A DNA stretch of 64,000 bases from JAHFUI01 sp039931615 (GTDB taxonomy: Bacteria; Acidobacteriota; Vicinamibacteria; Vicinamibacterales; CAVVIG01). Positions within the stretch are counted from its first letter, which is position 1, and each line of letters begins with the position of its first letter. Of the stretch, positions 33,818 through 42,895 are shown piece by piece. The DNA is taken from assembly GCA_039931615.1 (NCBI GenBank), contig JBDTRR010000003.1, forward strand, positions 62,001-126,000, given 5' to 3'. Below the pieces are notes generated by a model that was not told where the DNA came from, made no database searches, and saw only the letters and a program-made list of their open reading frames with translations. The position numbers and the translations under genes are program-made.

Positions 33818-35182
33818 ATGTTTGCGCGTGTCTGGCCGCGGCTATTCAGCGTGGCCATCTCGATCGGCTGTCTCGGCGCCGGTGCGCCTGCAATCAGCGC
33901 TCAATCGGTGCCCGACCCTGAACCGCATCATCATCCGTCGGCCGATCAGCCGGCTGCGGCGGCGGGCGAGCACCAGCACGAGCCGCGCGCCGCAGTCCAC
34001 GACCACGGTGGCAGTGCCGGGAGCGCCGCCCGCGACGGCTCCGGGACGGCGTGGCAGCCTGATGACACGCCGATGTACGCCATCCACAGCCAGGCCGGGG
34101 GCTGGACGCTGATGATCCACGGCGAGGCGTTCCTCCAGCACCTGCGTGAAAGCGGCGATCGCGGCAGCCATCAGACTGGCGCCATCAACTGGCTGATGGG
34201 CATGGCCGATCGGCCCGTCGGCGACGGGCATCTCGGCCTGCGCGGCATGATCAGTCTCGAGCCGTGGACCATCCGCGGCTGTGGTTATCCCGACCTGCTG
34301 GCGACAGGCGAAATCTGCCGCGGGGAGACGATTCACGATCGTCAGCATCCGCATGACCTGTTCATGGAGCTGGTTGCCGAGTATGACCGCCCGATTGGCC
34401 GGGGGCTCCGGCTGCAGGTCTACGGCGGCCCGGTTGGCGAGCCGGCGCTTGGCCCGGTGGCGTTCCCGCATCGTGTCTCGGCGATGGCGAACCCGCTGGC
34501 GCCAATCACCCACCACTGGCTCGACGCCACACACATCGCTTACGGTGTCATGACCGGCGGCGTGTATGGGAATCGATGGAAGGCCGAGGCGTCGCTGTTC
34601 AATGGCCGCGAGCCGGACGAGAAGCGGACTGGTCTCGAGGCCGGCGCCCTCGACTCGTGGTCGGGGCGGTTCTGGTTCCTTCCGACCCGGCAGTGGGCGC
34701 TGCAGGTTTCGGCCGGCCGCCTGAACCAGGCGGAACCGGGACACGCCGGCGATGCCCGCGTCGATCTCGATCGGATGACGGCGTCGGCGACCTACCATCG
34801 GGTATTTCAGCCCGGGAGCATCTGGGCGAGTACTGTTGGGTGGGGACGCAACTCGGAGCGGGGGGGCGATGGGACACAGGCGCTCTTTGCGGAGACGAAC
34901 GTGACTGTTGATCGGCGGGACGCCTGGTTCGGCCGATTCGAGCTGGCTGAAAAATCGGCGCATGACCTCGACGTCGATTCGCTGGACTCGTTCACCGTGG
35001 CGAAGGCGCAAGCCGGATACACCCGCTACCTGCCCAGCTGGAATGGCCTGCAGGCTGGCATCGGCGCCAGCGTCTCGACCGGCGCCGTTCCGGAGACGCT
35101 CGTGCCGATATATGGGAAACGGCTCAACTGGGGCGTTGGCGTGTTCATGACCCTGCGCCCGGCGGAGCATCAGGGCCAATGA
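33818..35182 (+). CDS. His-rich outer-membrane protein of copper cluster
   Basis: The 454-residue exported protein has a His-rich N-terminal linker (PEPHHHPSADQ, EHQHEPRAAVHDHGG) and a barrel-like body (GGWTLMIHGEAFLQHLRESGDRG, LMGMADRPVGDGHLGLRGMISLEP, RQHPHDLFMELVAEYDRP, GLQAGIGASVST). I recognise it only as an exported protein often seen beside copper-tolerance genes, like PcoB/CopB-linked ones. HPHDLFMEL is strongly conserved in this group. Copper binding is inferred. It overlaps the next cytochrome gene (ATGA). Confidence 0.65.
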   Translation: MFARVWPRLFSVAISIGCLGAGAPAISAQSVPDPEPHHHPSADQPAAAAGEHQHEPRAAVHDHGGSAGSAARDGSGTAWQPDDTPMYAIHSQAGGWTLMIHGEAFLQHLRESGDRGSHQTGAINWLMGMADRPVGDGHLGLRGMISLEPWTIRGCGYPDLLATGEICRGETIHDRQHPHDLFMELVAEYDRPIGRGLRLQVYGGPVGEPALGPVAFPHRVSAMANPLAPITHHWLDATHIAYGVMTGGVYGNRWKAEASLFNGREPDEKRTGLEAGALDSWSGRFWFLPTRQWALQVSAGRLNQAEPGHAGDARVDLDRMTASATYHRVFQPGSIWASTVGWGRNSERGGDGTQALFAETNVTVDRRDAWFGRFELAEKSAHDLDVDSLDSFTVAKAQAGYTRYLPSWNGLQAGIGASVSTGAVPETLVPIYGKRLNWGVGVFMTLRPAEHQGQ

Positions 35183-35793
35183 TCCGGACGGCGGCTGCCG
35201 CGATCGCCGGCGCCTCGCTCCTGCTGATCGGGGGCATCGTCACGGCGGCTGTCTATCTGCGCACAACCGGACTGAACGCCCGGGACACCCCCGGTGCATT
35301 GGAAACGCGGATGGCCCGCGCCGCTCGTCGCCTGGCCATTCCACGGCTGGCGCGCGATCTGAAAAATCCCGTGCCGGAGTCCGCCGCGGCAATCGCAGAC
35401 GGAATGGCGCATTTTGCCGACCACTGCGCCTCCTGTCACGGGAACGACGGCAGCGGTCAGACCGCGTTGGGCCGTGGGCTGTATCCGAAAGCGCCCGACA
35501 TGCGTCGGCCCGACACCCAGAAACTCTCCGACGGCGAGCTCTTTTACATCGTCGATAATGGCATCCGGTTCACCGGTATGCCGGCATTCGGCATCGGCAC
35601 GGCAGCGGGCGCCGAATCCACCTGGCGCCTCGTGCAGTTCATCCGCCGTCTTCCTGGCTTGACGGCCGACGAGCTCGAGCGGATGGAGGGCCTGAATCCC
35701 AGATCGCCGGACGAGATTCGCCAGGAGATCGACGAGCAGCAGTTTCTGCAGGGCGGCGGCGAATCCTCGCCGGCGTCCCCACCACAACACTAG
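35179..35793 (+). CDS. Membrane-anchored monohaem cytochrome c
   Basis: The 204-residue protein has an N-terminal transmembrane anchor (AAAAIAGASLLLIGGIVTAAVYL) and one haem motif CASCHGND near residue 88, followed by GRGLYPKAPDMR and FTGMPAFG (Met ligand). It resembles cytochromes linked to copper-dependent oxidases. It starts 4 bases inside the preceding stop and precedes a DUF5666-type gene. Confidence 0.8.
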   Translation: MIRTAAAAIAGASLLLIGGIVTAAVYLRTTGLNARDTPGALETRMARAARRLAIPRLARDLKNPVPESAAAIADGMAHFADHCASCHGNDGSGQTALGRGLYPKAPDMRRPDTQKLSDGELFYIVDNGIRFTGMPAFGIGTAAGAESTWRLVQFIRRLPGLTADELERMEGLNPRSPDEIRQEIDEQQFLQGGGESSPASPPQH

Positions 35794-35802
35794 GAGGATG
35801 CG

Positions 35803-36132
35803 ATGATTCACAGATTTCTTGTTGGCGCCGCTCTGGCGGGGGTCCTGATGTTCGCCGGGCCGGGCCGGCTCGCCGCCCACGAGGGACACTCGCACAAGGT
35901 CCTGGGGACCGTGTCGAGCGTTCAAGGCAACCACGTCGAGGTGAAGACCACCGACGGCAAGCGTGTGGTGGTCATGCTCGATGCCAAGACGAAGATTACG
36001 CGAGGCAAGGAAAAGCTTGACCTCTCTGCGATCAAGGTCGGCGGCCGGGTCTCGATCGATGCCATGCAGGAGAAAGACATGATGATGGCTCAGGCCGTCA
36101 AGCTCGGGGTCGCCGCCGCCGCCTCGAAGTAG
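35803..36132 (+). CDS. DUF5666-like exported protein
   Basis: The 109-residue secreted protein has HEGHSHKVLGTVSSVQGNHVEVKTTDGKRVVV, a small OB-like beta barrel typical of DUF5666, and an N-terminal His-rich stretch (AAHEGHSHK). A Shine-Dalgarno AGGAGG lies at 35792. It belongs to the copper-type set and may bind metal. No enzymatic role known. Confidence 0.75.
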   Translation: MIHRFLVGAALAGVLMFAGPGRLAAHEGHSHKVLGTVSSVQGNHVEVKTTDGKRVVVMLDAKTKITRGKEKLDLSAIKVGGRVSIDAMQEKDMMMAQAVKLGVAAAASK

Positions 36133-36147
36133 CGTCTGCTCCCGACG

Positions 36148-36378
36148 CTACTCCTGCAGGTGGAACGGCACGCTCGTGACGACGGTGTTCGGCTTGAAGA
36201 GCAGGGCGCCCTTGATGAGCAGCGCGCCCTGGTTGTGAAACAGGTAATGCCACCAGCGTGCCGGCACGAATTCCGGCAGGACCACGGTGACGTAATCGCC
36301 GGGGTTCGAGACATTCAACCGCTCGACGTACTCGAGCAGCGGCTCCATCAGCGAGCGATACGCGCTGATCGAGCCGCA
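36148..36378 (-). pseudogene. C-terminal remnant of an APC-type permease
   Basis: In the minus frame ending TAG at 36148 the sequence YRSLMEPLLEYVERLN, DYVTVVLPEFVPARWWHYLF and HNQGALLIKGALLFKPNTVV matches, from memory, the end of the permease family to which the N-terminal half of the adjacent fusion protein belongs. Upstream the similarity breaks off. It is the only remaining part, either of a decayed paralogue or of the original 3' end of the permease gene before MgtE sequences were joined to it. Confidence 0.6.
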
Positions 36379-36479
36379 TCGCCGGGCCGACACGCTGGCA
36401 CGCATCGGCGATCTCGAACAGCTGCCGCTGCGCCTGATCGAGTACCGCGGCGTCGACCCGGCCCGGCGGTGGCGGGGCG

Positions 36480-39400
36480 TCACAGCAGCGTGCCACGCAG
36501 CACGAGCAGTCCAACCGAGAAGTAGATCACCAGTCCCGTCACGTCGACGAGCGTGGCGACGAACGGCGCCGACGACGTCGCCGGATCGAAGCCGAGCCGG
36601 CGGAGCAGGAACGGCAGGATCGACCCGACCAGCGTTCCCCACAAGACCACGCCCATCAACGCAATCGACACGGTCAGCGCGACCAGAAACCAGTGCGGGC
36701 CGTAGAGGGTCGAGAACATCGACCAGATCGAGATCCGCATGAACCCGATCAGCGCCAGGATCGATCCCAGCGCCAGCCCCGAGAAGACTTCCCGCCGGAC
36801 CACGCGCCACAGGTCGCCCAGCTTGAGCTCGCCGAGCGCGAGGGCGCGAATCACCAGCGTCGACGCCTGCGACCCGGAATTGCCCCCGCTCGAGATGATC
36901 AGCGGGACGAACAGCGCCAGCACCACGGCTTTGGCGATCTCCTTCTCGAAAAAGCCCATCGCCGTCGCCGTCAACATCTCGCCCAGGAACAGCACGACCA
37001 GCCAGCCCGCCCGCTTCTTCACCATCTGCAGCGGCGACATGTCCAGGTACGGCCGATCGAGCGCCTCGGATCCGCCGAACAGCTGGAAGTCGCGCGTCGC
37101 CGCTTCCTCCGCCACGTCGAGCGCATCGTCGATGGTGACGATGCCGACGAGGACGCCGGTCGTGTCGGTGACCGGCAGGGCGGTGCGGTCGTCGCGCCGG
37201 AACACCTCGACGGCGGATTCCTGCGTGTCGGTCGCCTTCAACGTCGTGAAGCGGCGATCCATCAGGTCGGAGACGCGTTTGTCCAGCGGCACCACCAGCA
37301 GCTCGCGAATCCGGAGGTCGTCGACCAGGACGCCGGCCTCGTCGACGACGTAGAGGACGTTCAGCGTTTCGCTGTCGTGGCCGTGCGCGCGCACGTAGTC
37401 GAGCACTTCCTGAACGGTCCAATGTTCCCGGACCGCGATGTAGTCCGGCGTCATCAGACGCCCGATCGAGCGCTCCGGATAGCCGAGCAGCGTCACCGCC
37501 ACCGCGCGCTCCTCCGGCGTCAGCAGGGTCAGCAGCTGTCTGGTCGCGCCGGCCGGCAGCTCCTCCAGGAACGTGGTGCGATCGTCCGGCGCCATGTTGT
37601 TGAGGAGGGCGGCCACCTCCTCCTGCGCCATCGCCTTCAGCAGCGTCTCCTGCGCATCGTGCGAGAGGTACTCGAAGGTCGCCGCCGCCACCTTGCGGGG
37701 CAGCACCCGGAAGGCGACGACCTGATCTTCGATGGCGAGGTCGGTCAAGACACGCGCGATGTCCGGCGCCGGCCGGTTTCGCACCTTGTCGCGGAGGCGC
37801 CCGAAGTCCCGGCTGCGAATCGCGGCCGAGAGCTCGTCGGCGGGGCTGGCGATCTGCCGGACCACGGCGAGGACCTGGTCGCGCGCCGGCCCGTCCTGTT
37901 TGAGTTGGTCTTCCATATGTTTGAGCGCTGCGCGCACCACGTCGCCGTGATGCACATGCGGGCCGACCGCCTTGACGGCATCGAGCCACAACGAATGAAT
38001 CAGGTGGAAGTCGTCGGGGCTGAGCCGGGGGGCGTGCGCGCCGAGGTGATAGACCGCGGATCCGCCGCTGCTGTGATAGATGACCAGGCGCACATCGAGG
38101 GCGACGGTTTTGGCGGCGCGCTCCCACGCCTCGCCGAGCAGTCTGGCCTGATCGTCAGCGGACAGCGTTTGTGATTCGCCGGTGTAGACCTCGGCCGACT
38201 GCAGCCGCAAGACGGTTTCCACCACGGCGTCGAAGACGTTGGTCGCTGGCACGATCAGCAGGCGGACGGCGCGTCCGTAGCGCTCGCTCGACGCCACCGC
38301 CGCGGCAAAGAGCCGCCGCTCGTCGTCGGTCGCCTGGGGGTTCAACGTCGGATCGTCGGCGGTATCGCTGCCGACGACCCGGGCGGTCATCACCACCACG
38401 TCGCGATCGCCGGCGGTCTGGAGCGCCGCCGTCAGCTGGGCCAGGGAGTGCGGATTGCGGACCGCCACCAGGAGGTTGCCCGGACGGGCCTCGACCCGAT
38501 TGAGGCCGATGTCGGCGGTCGGCACGAGCTGGAACTCGTCGAGCCCTTCGCCGCCGTGGGCGCCGGCCACCGAGCGCTCGGACACGATGAAGAGCGAGAC
38601 CAGGCCGAGGGTCAGCCCGGCGCCGGCGAGCGACGCCGGATCGCCGGCCGACAGGACGAGCAGCGCCGGCACTGCCAGCAGCGTCGCGATCAGCCACAGC
38701 CCGACCGGCCACTCGCGCGCCGTGCCGAGATTGAGCGGCACACGAAAGGCGCGCGGCCCGGGCCGCAGCCGGCGCAGCCGCAGCAAGGCGGCAATCGTGA
38801 TGACGCCGCTCGCGATCAGGCCCATCGCGTAGGCGCGGGCCAGCCACGAGACCCGGCCGGCGCTGACCATGACGACGACCAGTTGCGCCGCGGTCGTCAG
38901 GTCGGTCAGGTGCGACGGCGTGCCGAAGCGCGTATGCAGGGTCCGGATCGAGGGGGCAAGGACGCCGTCCTGCGACAGCCGCGAGAGAATGCTTTCGGCT
39001 GCCAGCGTCGCACGCAGGATCGCGCCGAACAAGATGATGCCGGCGGCGCCGATCAGTCCGGGCAGCAGCAGGAATCGCAGCCCGGCCGGCGCCTGAAGGT
39101 GCAGCACGAGGCCCACCACCGGGGCGTCGAGCCAGTTCGCCCGCGCCTCGGCCGGCACCAGCGATCCGATCAGGAGCGCCAACGCCGCCGTGGCGACCAG
39201 CGAGTAGGCCGACGTGAACAGCGCCACCCGCCGCAGGTAGCGAATCCTCGGCTGTGGCACTTCCGGAGCCACCCGCGTGAAGGCATGGATGCCGCCGAGG
39301 GCGAACAGGCAATAGCCGAGCGCGGTGAACAGCGCCGCCGGGGTGGACAGCCCGGCCGGGAGTCTCGACCACCGGGCGACGAGATCCGGCGGCAAGGCGC

Positions 39401-40034
39401 CGACCGAGGGCCACGGCACCGGCGCCCCGCCCCTTCCAATCAGGGTGACGACGCTCCACACGATGATCGCCGCCGCGAAACAGACGGCACCGGTCACGGC
39501 ACGCCGCACGACGGCGTTCGACGGAATCCGGCCCTGCCGCTGCGACCACCAGTTGTAGCCGAGCAGGCACACGGCGACGGCGCTGGCGACGTCGTTCGTC
39601 GTGAGATCGGAGGGGAATTGCCCGGTGCCGATCAGCGGACGGACGAGCACGGCGGCGTAGTGTCCGGCCGCCACCGCGGCCAGCGCGCCGAGCACGAAAT
39701 GCTGGACGAGAAGGGCCGCCGCTGCCACCTTGGCGGCCGACTTGCCGAGCCCTTCCTTGACGGTGCCATAGACGCCGCCCGGGATGAACAGTCCGCAGTT
39801 CTCCAGATCGACCGTCCGCAAGAGGATGCCGAGCAGGACGGCCGCGAGGATCAGCCACGGTGCGGCCGGTCCCACGCCGCGCTCGGCGACCCCACTGGCA
39901 AAGAAGGCGGCGCCGCCGAGCTCGAGCAACACCAGCACGAGCGCCCGTTGCGAGGAGACGAGCGACAGCAGGCTGGTCGTCGCCAGGACGATGCTGACTG
40001 GTGTGGCGGTGGAAGGCGTCGTCCGCGGTCGCAT
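36480..40034 (-). CDS. APC-type permease fused to MgtE magnesium transporter
   Basis: One uninterrupted 1184-residue frame. Residues about 20-480 form an amino-acid-permease-like membrane module (LENCGLFIPGGVYGTVKEGLG is diagnostic). Residues about 480-720 resemble its soluble tail of universal-stress type (LLVAVRNPHSLAQL, VYHLGAHAPRLSP). Residues about 730-1184 are a complete MgtE: helical N-domain (TFLEELPAGATRQLLTLLTPEER), two CBS repeats (GRLMTPDYIAVREHWTVQEV; VSDLMDRRFTTL...GIVTIDDALDV) and five membrane helices ending in the magnesium-selective ALFVPLIISSGGNSGSQ. Ordinary MgtE is about 450 residues. Magnesium uptake is likely; the role of the permease module is unknown. Confidence 0.85.
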   Translation of the reverse strand: MRPRTTPSTATPVSIVLATTSLLSLVSSQRALVLVLLELGGAAFFASGVAERGVGPAAPWLILAAVLLGILLRTVDLENCGLFIPGGVYGTVKEGLGKSAAKVAAAALLVQHFVLGALAAVAAGHYAAVLVRPLIGTGQFPSDLTTNDVASAVAVCLLGYNWWSQRQGRIPSNAVVRRAVTGAVCFAAAIIVWSVVTLIGRGGAPVPWPSVGALPPDLVARWSRLPAGLSTPAALFTALGYCLFALGGIHAFTRVAPEVPQPRIRYLRRVALFTSAYSLVATAALALLIGSLVPAEARANWLDAPVVGLVLHLQAPAGLRFLLLPGLIGAAGIILFGAILRATLAAESILSRLSQDGVLAPSIRTLHTRFGTPSHLTDLTTAAQLVVVMVSAGRVSWLARAYAMGLIASGVITIAALLRLRRLRPGPRAFRVPLNLGTAREWPVGLWLIATLLAVPALLVLSAGDPASLAGAGLTLGLVSLFIVSERSVAGAHGGEGLDEFQLVPTADIGLNRVEARPGNLLVAVRNPHSLAQLTAALQTAGDRDVVVMTARVVGSDTADDPTLNPQATDDERRLFAAAVASSERYGRAVRLLIVPATNVFDAVVETVLRLQSAEVYTGESQTLSADDQARLLGEAWERAAKTVALDVRLVIYHSSGGSAVYHLGAHAPRLSPDDFHLIHSLWLDAVKAVGPHVHHGDVVRAALKHMEDQLKQDGPARDQVLAVVRQIASPADELSAAIRSRDFGRLRDKVRNRPAPDIARVLTDLAIEDQVVAFRVLPRKVAAATFEYLSHDAQETLLKAMAQEEVAALLNNMAPDDRTTFLEELPAGATRQLLTLLTPEERAVAVTLLGYPERSIGRLMTPDYIAVREHWTVQEVLDYVRAHGHDSETLNVLYVVDEAGVLVDDLRIRELLVVPLDKRVSDLMDRRFTTLKATDTQESAVEVFRRDDRTALPVTDTTGVLVGIVTIDDALDVAEEAATRDFQLFGGSEALDRPYLDMSPLQMVKKRAGWLVVLFLGEMLTATAMGFFEKEIAKAVVLALFVPLIISSGGNSGSQASTLVIRALALGELKLGDLWRVVRREVFSGLALGSILALIGFMRISIWSMFSTLYGPHWFLVALTVSIALMGVVLWGTLVGSILPFLLRRLGFDPATSSAPFVATLVDVTGLVIYFSVGLLVLRGTLL

Positions 40035-40105
40035 GAGCCGATCGATTGTAGCGGGTCAGGGTAACGCTGATCCGCTGACAAATCGCCGCGGACCGATTGA
40101 GCGAA

Positions 40106-41884
40106 TCAAAACGACGCGCCGGGATAATCGATCCCCTGACCGATGACCATTTCCTTCTCTTTGACCGTCTCGAGGTTCCCCAGCGCCTTCAACTTCGTCG
40201 CTGCCTCCCGAATCACCTGATCGATCAGCGTCTGGACCTCGGAAGGCAGCTGGTCCTCCGCCTCGAGGTGAACGAGCTGCAACCCGTTGAGCAGATTGTT
40301 GACGATGTCCTGCACGGTCCGCATCGTCGCCCTGAACACCCGCAGCCGCTGCAGCTGGATCTCATCATTGAGGTGTTGGAGCTCGGCCTCGGCGCGCTTG
40401 CGTTCGCTGATGTCGCGGGCCACTGCCGTGAAGTGGGTGGCGCCGCCGCTCTGCCAGACGGACACGGACAGCTCGATCGGAAACCGGAATCCGTCCTTGC
40501 GGATGCCGTCAACCTCGATCGTCCGGCCGACCTCCGCCCCGGCCAGGCCCATCGACGTCAGGACCGTGAGGCAGGCCTGCCGATCGGACTCCGCGACGAA
40601 CCGCGTGATCGACTGGCCGATCGCCTGGTCCTCGCCGTAGCCGAAGATCGTTCCCGCGCTCCTGCTCCAGAACACGACCGTGGCGTGCTGGTCGGTCGAG
40701 ATGATCGCATCGCGTGCCGACTCCGTCACCGATGAGAAGCGCTCGTACGACGCGGCCAACCGGGCCGACCGGTCCTGGGCCTCCTGGTGCCAGTGCCGGA
40801 GGTGCGCGCTCATCTCGTTGAACGAGACGGCCATCGAGATCGATTCGGCGCCGCCACGGGTCGGAACCTGCCGCTGCCAGTTGCCGGCGGCGATGTCGTC
40901 GGCGGCGGCAGCGATGTCCTGGAATGGGCGCGTCACCCGCCGGCTGAAGGCGATGCCGGCGCCGACCGCGATCAGGAAGATCACCGCGCCGGTGCGAAGG
41001 AAGCTGATGCGCAGCTCGTCCAGGAATCGCTGCGTCGGCTGCCAATCCTGCAGCAGGAGCAGCCGGTCGGCGCCGCCGGACGGCCGATCCGGCGACAACG
41101 GAAAGGCGCCGGTCACGTAACGACGGCCGGCGATCGACTGCCGATCGAGGGAAAAGTCCGGTTGGGTCTGCAGCCCGCCGCCGGCGAGCAGGCTGGCCAG
41201 CTCGGCTCGACCGGCGTCATCCAGGCTGGTGCCACTGAGATGGTTGGCAGCGATGAGATTCACCTCGCAGTGCGTCACCTGTGCGAGCTCCCTGGCAATG
41301 GCGTCGTCGAGCGCGTAGCCGACGGTGAGTGTGCCGAGCACCTCTTCAGCGAAGAGCGCCGGCTCGGAGACGATCAGCACCAGCTGGTGGCCGATCGCGA
41401 GCACCTCGTGGTGCGAGCGGCCGGCGACGGCGGCGTCGATGCTCGATCGGAGGCCCGGCGATGGAGGTGCGTCGCCGGCCGGCCAGCCCGGATGGCTGGT
41501 CCAGGCGCCGTCCGGGTCGGTCAGGATGCAGAACTGCGCCTTGAGCTGCTGCCGGTATTCGTCGACCATCGCATCGAGCGTCGGTCCGTCCCGCGCCAGC
41601 CGTGCGTCGCTGATGTGAGCGCGGAAGACCGGCAATGCCGTGATCAGACGCGTCTGGGCGATCGCGAACTCCGCCTGACGTCTGACCAGCACGTAGAAGG
41701 CGGACCGCGCGGCTTCGAGGGTGTCCGAGGCCCGGGCGAGCGAAAGGCTGGTGACGACCCGGGACGTCGCGATCAGCGCGGCGCCGAGCGACAGCCCGAT
41801 CAGGAGACTCAGGCCGACCACCACCCGTACCTCGAGCCGGGAGTGCCAGTGGATGGGTGGTGGGCCGGCCGCGGCGGTGGACAC
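40106..41884 (-). CDS. Membrane sensor: Cache-HAMP-PAS, no kinase catalytic domain
   Basis: The 592-residue protein has TM1 (VVVGLSLLIGLSLGAALIAT), a double-Cache-like periplasmic sensor (residues 60-290), TM2 (LRTGAVIFLIAVGAGIAFS), a HAMP domain (RRVTRPFQDIAAAADDIAAGNW), a PAS domain (FSSVTESARDAIISTDQHATVVFWSRSAGTIFGY ... FTAVARDISERK) and a helical C-terminus (RVFRATMRTVQDIVNNLLNGLQLV) that looks like a degenerate dimerisation helix without the His box; no HATPase domain follows. It cannot phosphorylate by itself. It is 71 bases upstream of the fused permease-MgtE gene and may regulate it or act with another kinase. Confidence 0.75.
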   Translation of the reverse strand: MSTAAAGPPPIHWHSRLEVRVVVGLSLLIGLSLGAALIATSRVVTSLSLARASDTLEAARSAFYVLVRRQAEFAIAQTRLITALPVFRAHISDARLARDGPTLDAMVDEYRQQLKAQFCILTDPDGAWTSHPGWPAGDAPPSPGLRSSIDAAVAGRSHHEVLAIGHQLVLIVSEPALFAEEVLGTLTVGYALDDAIARELAQVTHCEVNLIAANHLSGTSLDDAGRAELASLLAGGGLQTQPDFSLDRQSIAGRRYVTGAFPLSPDRPSGGADRLLLLQDWQPTQRFLDELRISFLRTGAVIFLIAVGAGIAFSRRVTRPFQDIAAAADDIAAGNWQRQVPTRGGAESISMAVSFNEMSAHLRHWHQEAQDRSARLAASYERFSSVTESARDAIISTDQHATVVFWSRSAGTIFGYGEDQAIGQSITRFVAESDRQACLTVLTSMGLAGAEVGRTIEVDGIRKDGFRFPIELSVSVWQSGGATHFTAVARDISERKRAEAELQHLNDEIQLQRLRVFRATMRTVQDIVNNLLNGLQLVHLEAEDQLPSEVQTLIDQVIREAATKLKALGNLETVKEKEMVIGQGIDYPGASF

Positions 41885-41893
41885 GGTGCGCCG

Positions 41894-42895
41894 TCAGTGC
41901 AGTCTGAACGAATAGGTGAGTGCGAGGTCGACCGGGATCGCCCGGGAAACCGGCAGGTTGCCCGACTGGCGAAGCAGGTTGACCTGCGCGGTCAGGCCGC
42001 GTGGCAGGCGGACCTTGGCGCCAACCGTCACGCGGCGCGCATGAAGCGCATACTCCGAGGCGATGTTGTAGTTCAACTGCTCGACCCGCATGACGGCCGT
42101 GACCGGTCCCATCGCCGCGCGATGAAGCATGAGGTCCGCGTACCAACCATCGGTCGTAGTGCCATCGAACGGCTGACCGGTAATCCACTCGCCGCGGACC
42201 AGGACGCCGTCGTGCATCCACCGGACGTCGAGGCCGGTGAATTCGGCGCGCCCGCGCGCAAACGATTCGGGTTGAGTGGGCTGGGTCCAAATGCGGCTGA
42301 GGCCGACGATCAACGGGCCGTGATACGCCTGCAGGCGGACGACGCTGTCCAATCCGTGCCGTCGCTTCGCGTCGCCGACATCCGCCGGCGCCCCCAGGCT
42401 CGCCTCCACGTACAGCTGCGGCAGGCCCGCGATCACGTCGGCGCCGTGCTCGAGAAACGTGTTCGACAGCGCGAAATAATCGTCGTAACGAATCAGCGGC
42501 GGTCGAAGGAATCCGGCGTAGGCGTGGTCGCTGCGTCCGGCGATCCCGAAAGGAGTACGGTACCGGCCGGCGCGGATTCCGACCAGGCCCCTGCCGGGCG
42601 TGAACAGCCGCTCGCCGTAGGTCTCGATGACGTCGAAGTGACCGCCGTAGGGATAGGCGGCGGCAAACGCGTCGCTCTCCTTGTCTGAGCGTCGCGCCCA
42701 CGCGCTCTCGAGATAGAACCGGACGCCCGCCTTCAGATCGCCAAAGGCCCGCAGCTGGGTCGCGAGGGAGGAGATGTCGTCAGTCGAATGCCCGGCCGTC
42801 ACGTCGGCTTCGGCGGTCAGCGACTGACCGCTGGCCAGGCCGGCATGGCCCACGACCACGAACAGCACCAGCAGAACGGCGCGGCTCAGGGCCAT
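41894..42895 (-). CDS. Exported beta-barrel protein
   Basis: The 333-residue product has signal peptide (VLLVLFVVVGHAGLASG) and a porin-like pattern of strands: ETYGERLFTPGRGLVGIRAGRYRTPFGIAG, RPPLIRYDDYFALSNTFLEHGADVIAG, VRGEWITGQPFDG, ends with Phe-Arg-Leu-His. GRYRTPFG and GxxxxxVxGEWITGQPxDG recur in cupredoxin-linked outer-membrane proteins. Overlaps the preceding cupredoxin gene by 10 bases, so both are one unit. Ligand unknown. Confidence 0.7.
   Translation of the reverse strand: MALSRAVLLVLFVVVGHAGLASGQSLTAEADVTAGHSTDDISSLATQLRAFGDLKAGVRFYLESAWARRSDKESDAFAAAYPYGGHFDVIETYGERLFTPGRGLVGIRAGRYRTPFGIAGRSDHAYAGFLRPPLIRYDDYFALSNTFLEHGADVIAGLPQLYVEASLGAPADVGDAKRRHGLDSVVRLQAYHGPLIVGLSRIWTQPTQPESFARGRAEFTGLDVRWMHDGVLVRGEWITGQPFDGTTTDGWYADLMLHRAAMGPVTAVMRVEQLNYNIASEYALHARRVTVGAKVRLPRGLTAQVNLLRQSGNLPVSRAIPVDLALTYSFRLH

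Noticed and set aside
36148..38127. A 659-residue minus-strand frame overlapping mgtE
   Set aside because: Only its last about 70 codons look like a real protein tail; the rest is an out-of-frame shadow of the fusion gene.
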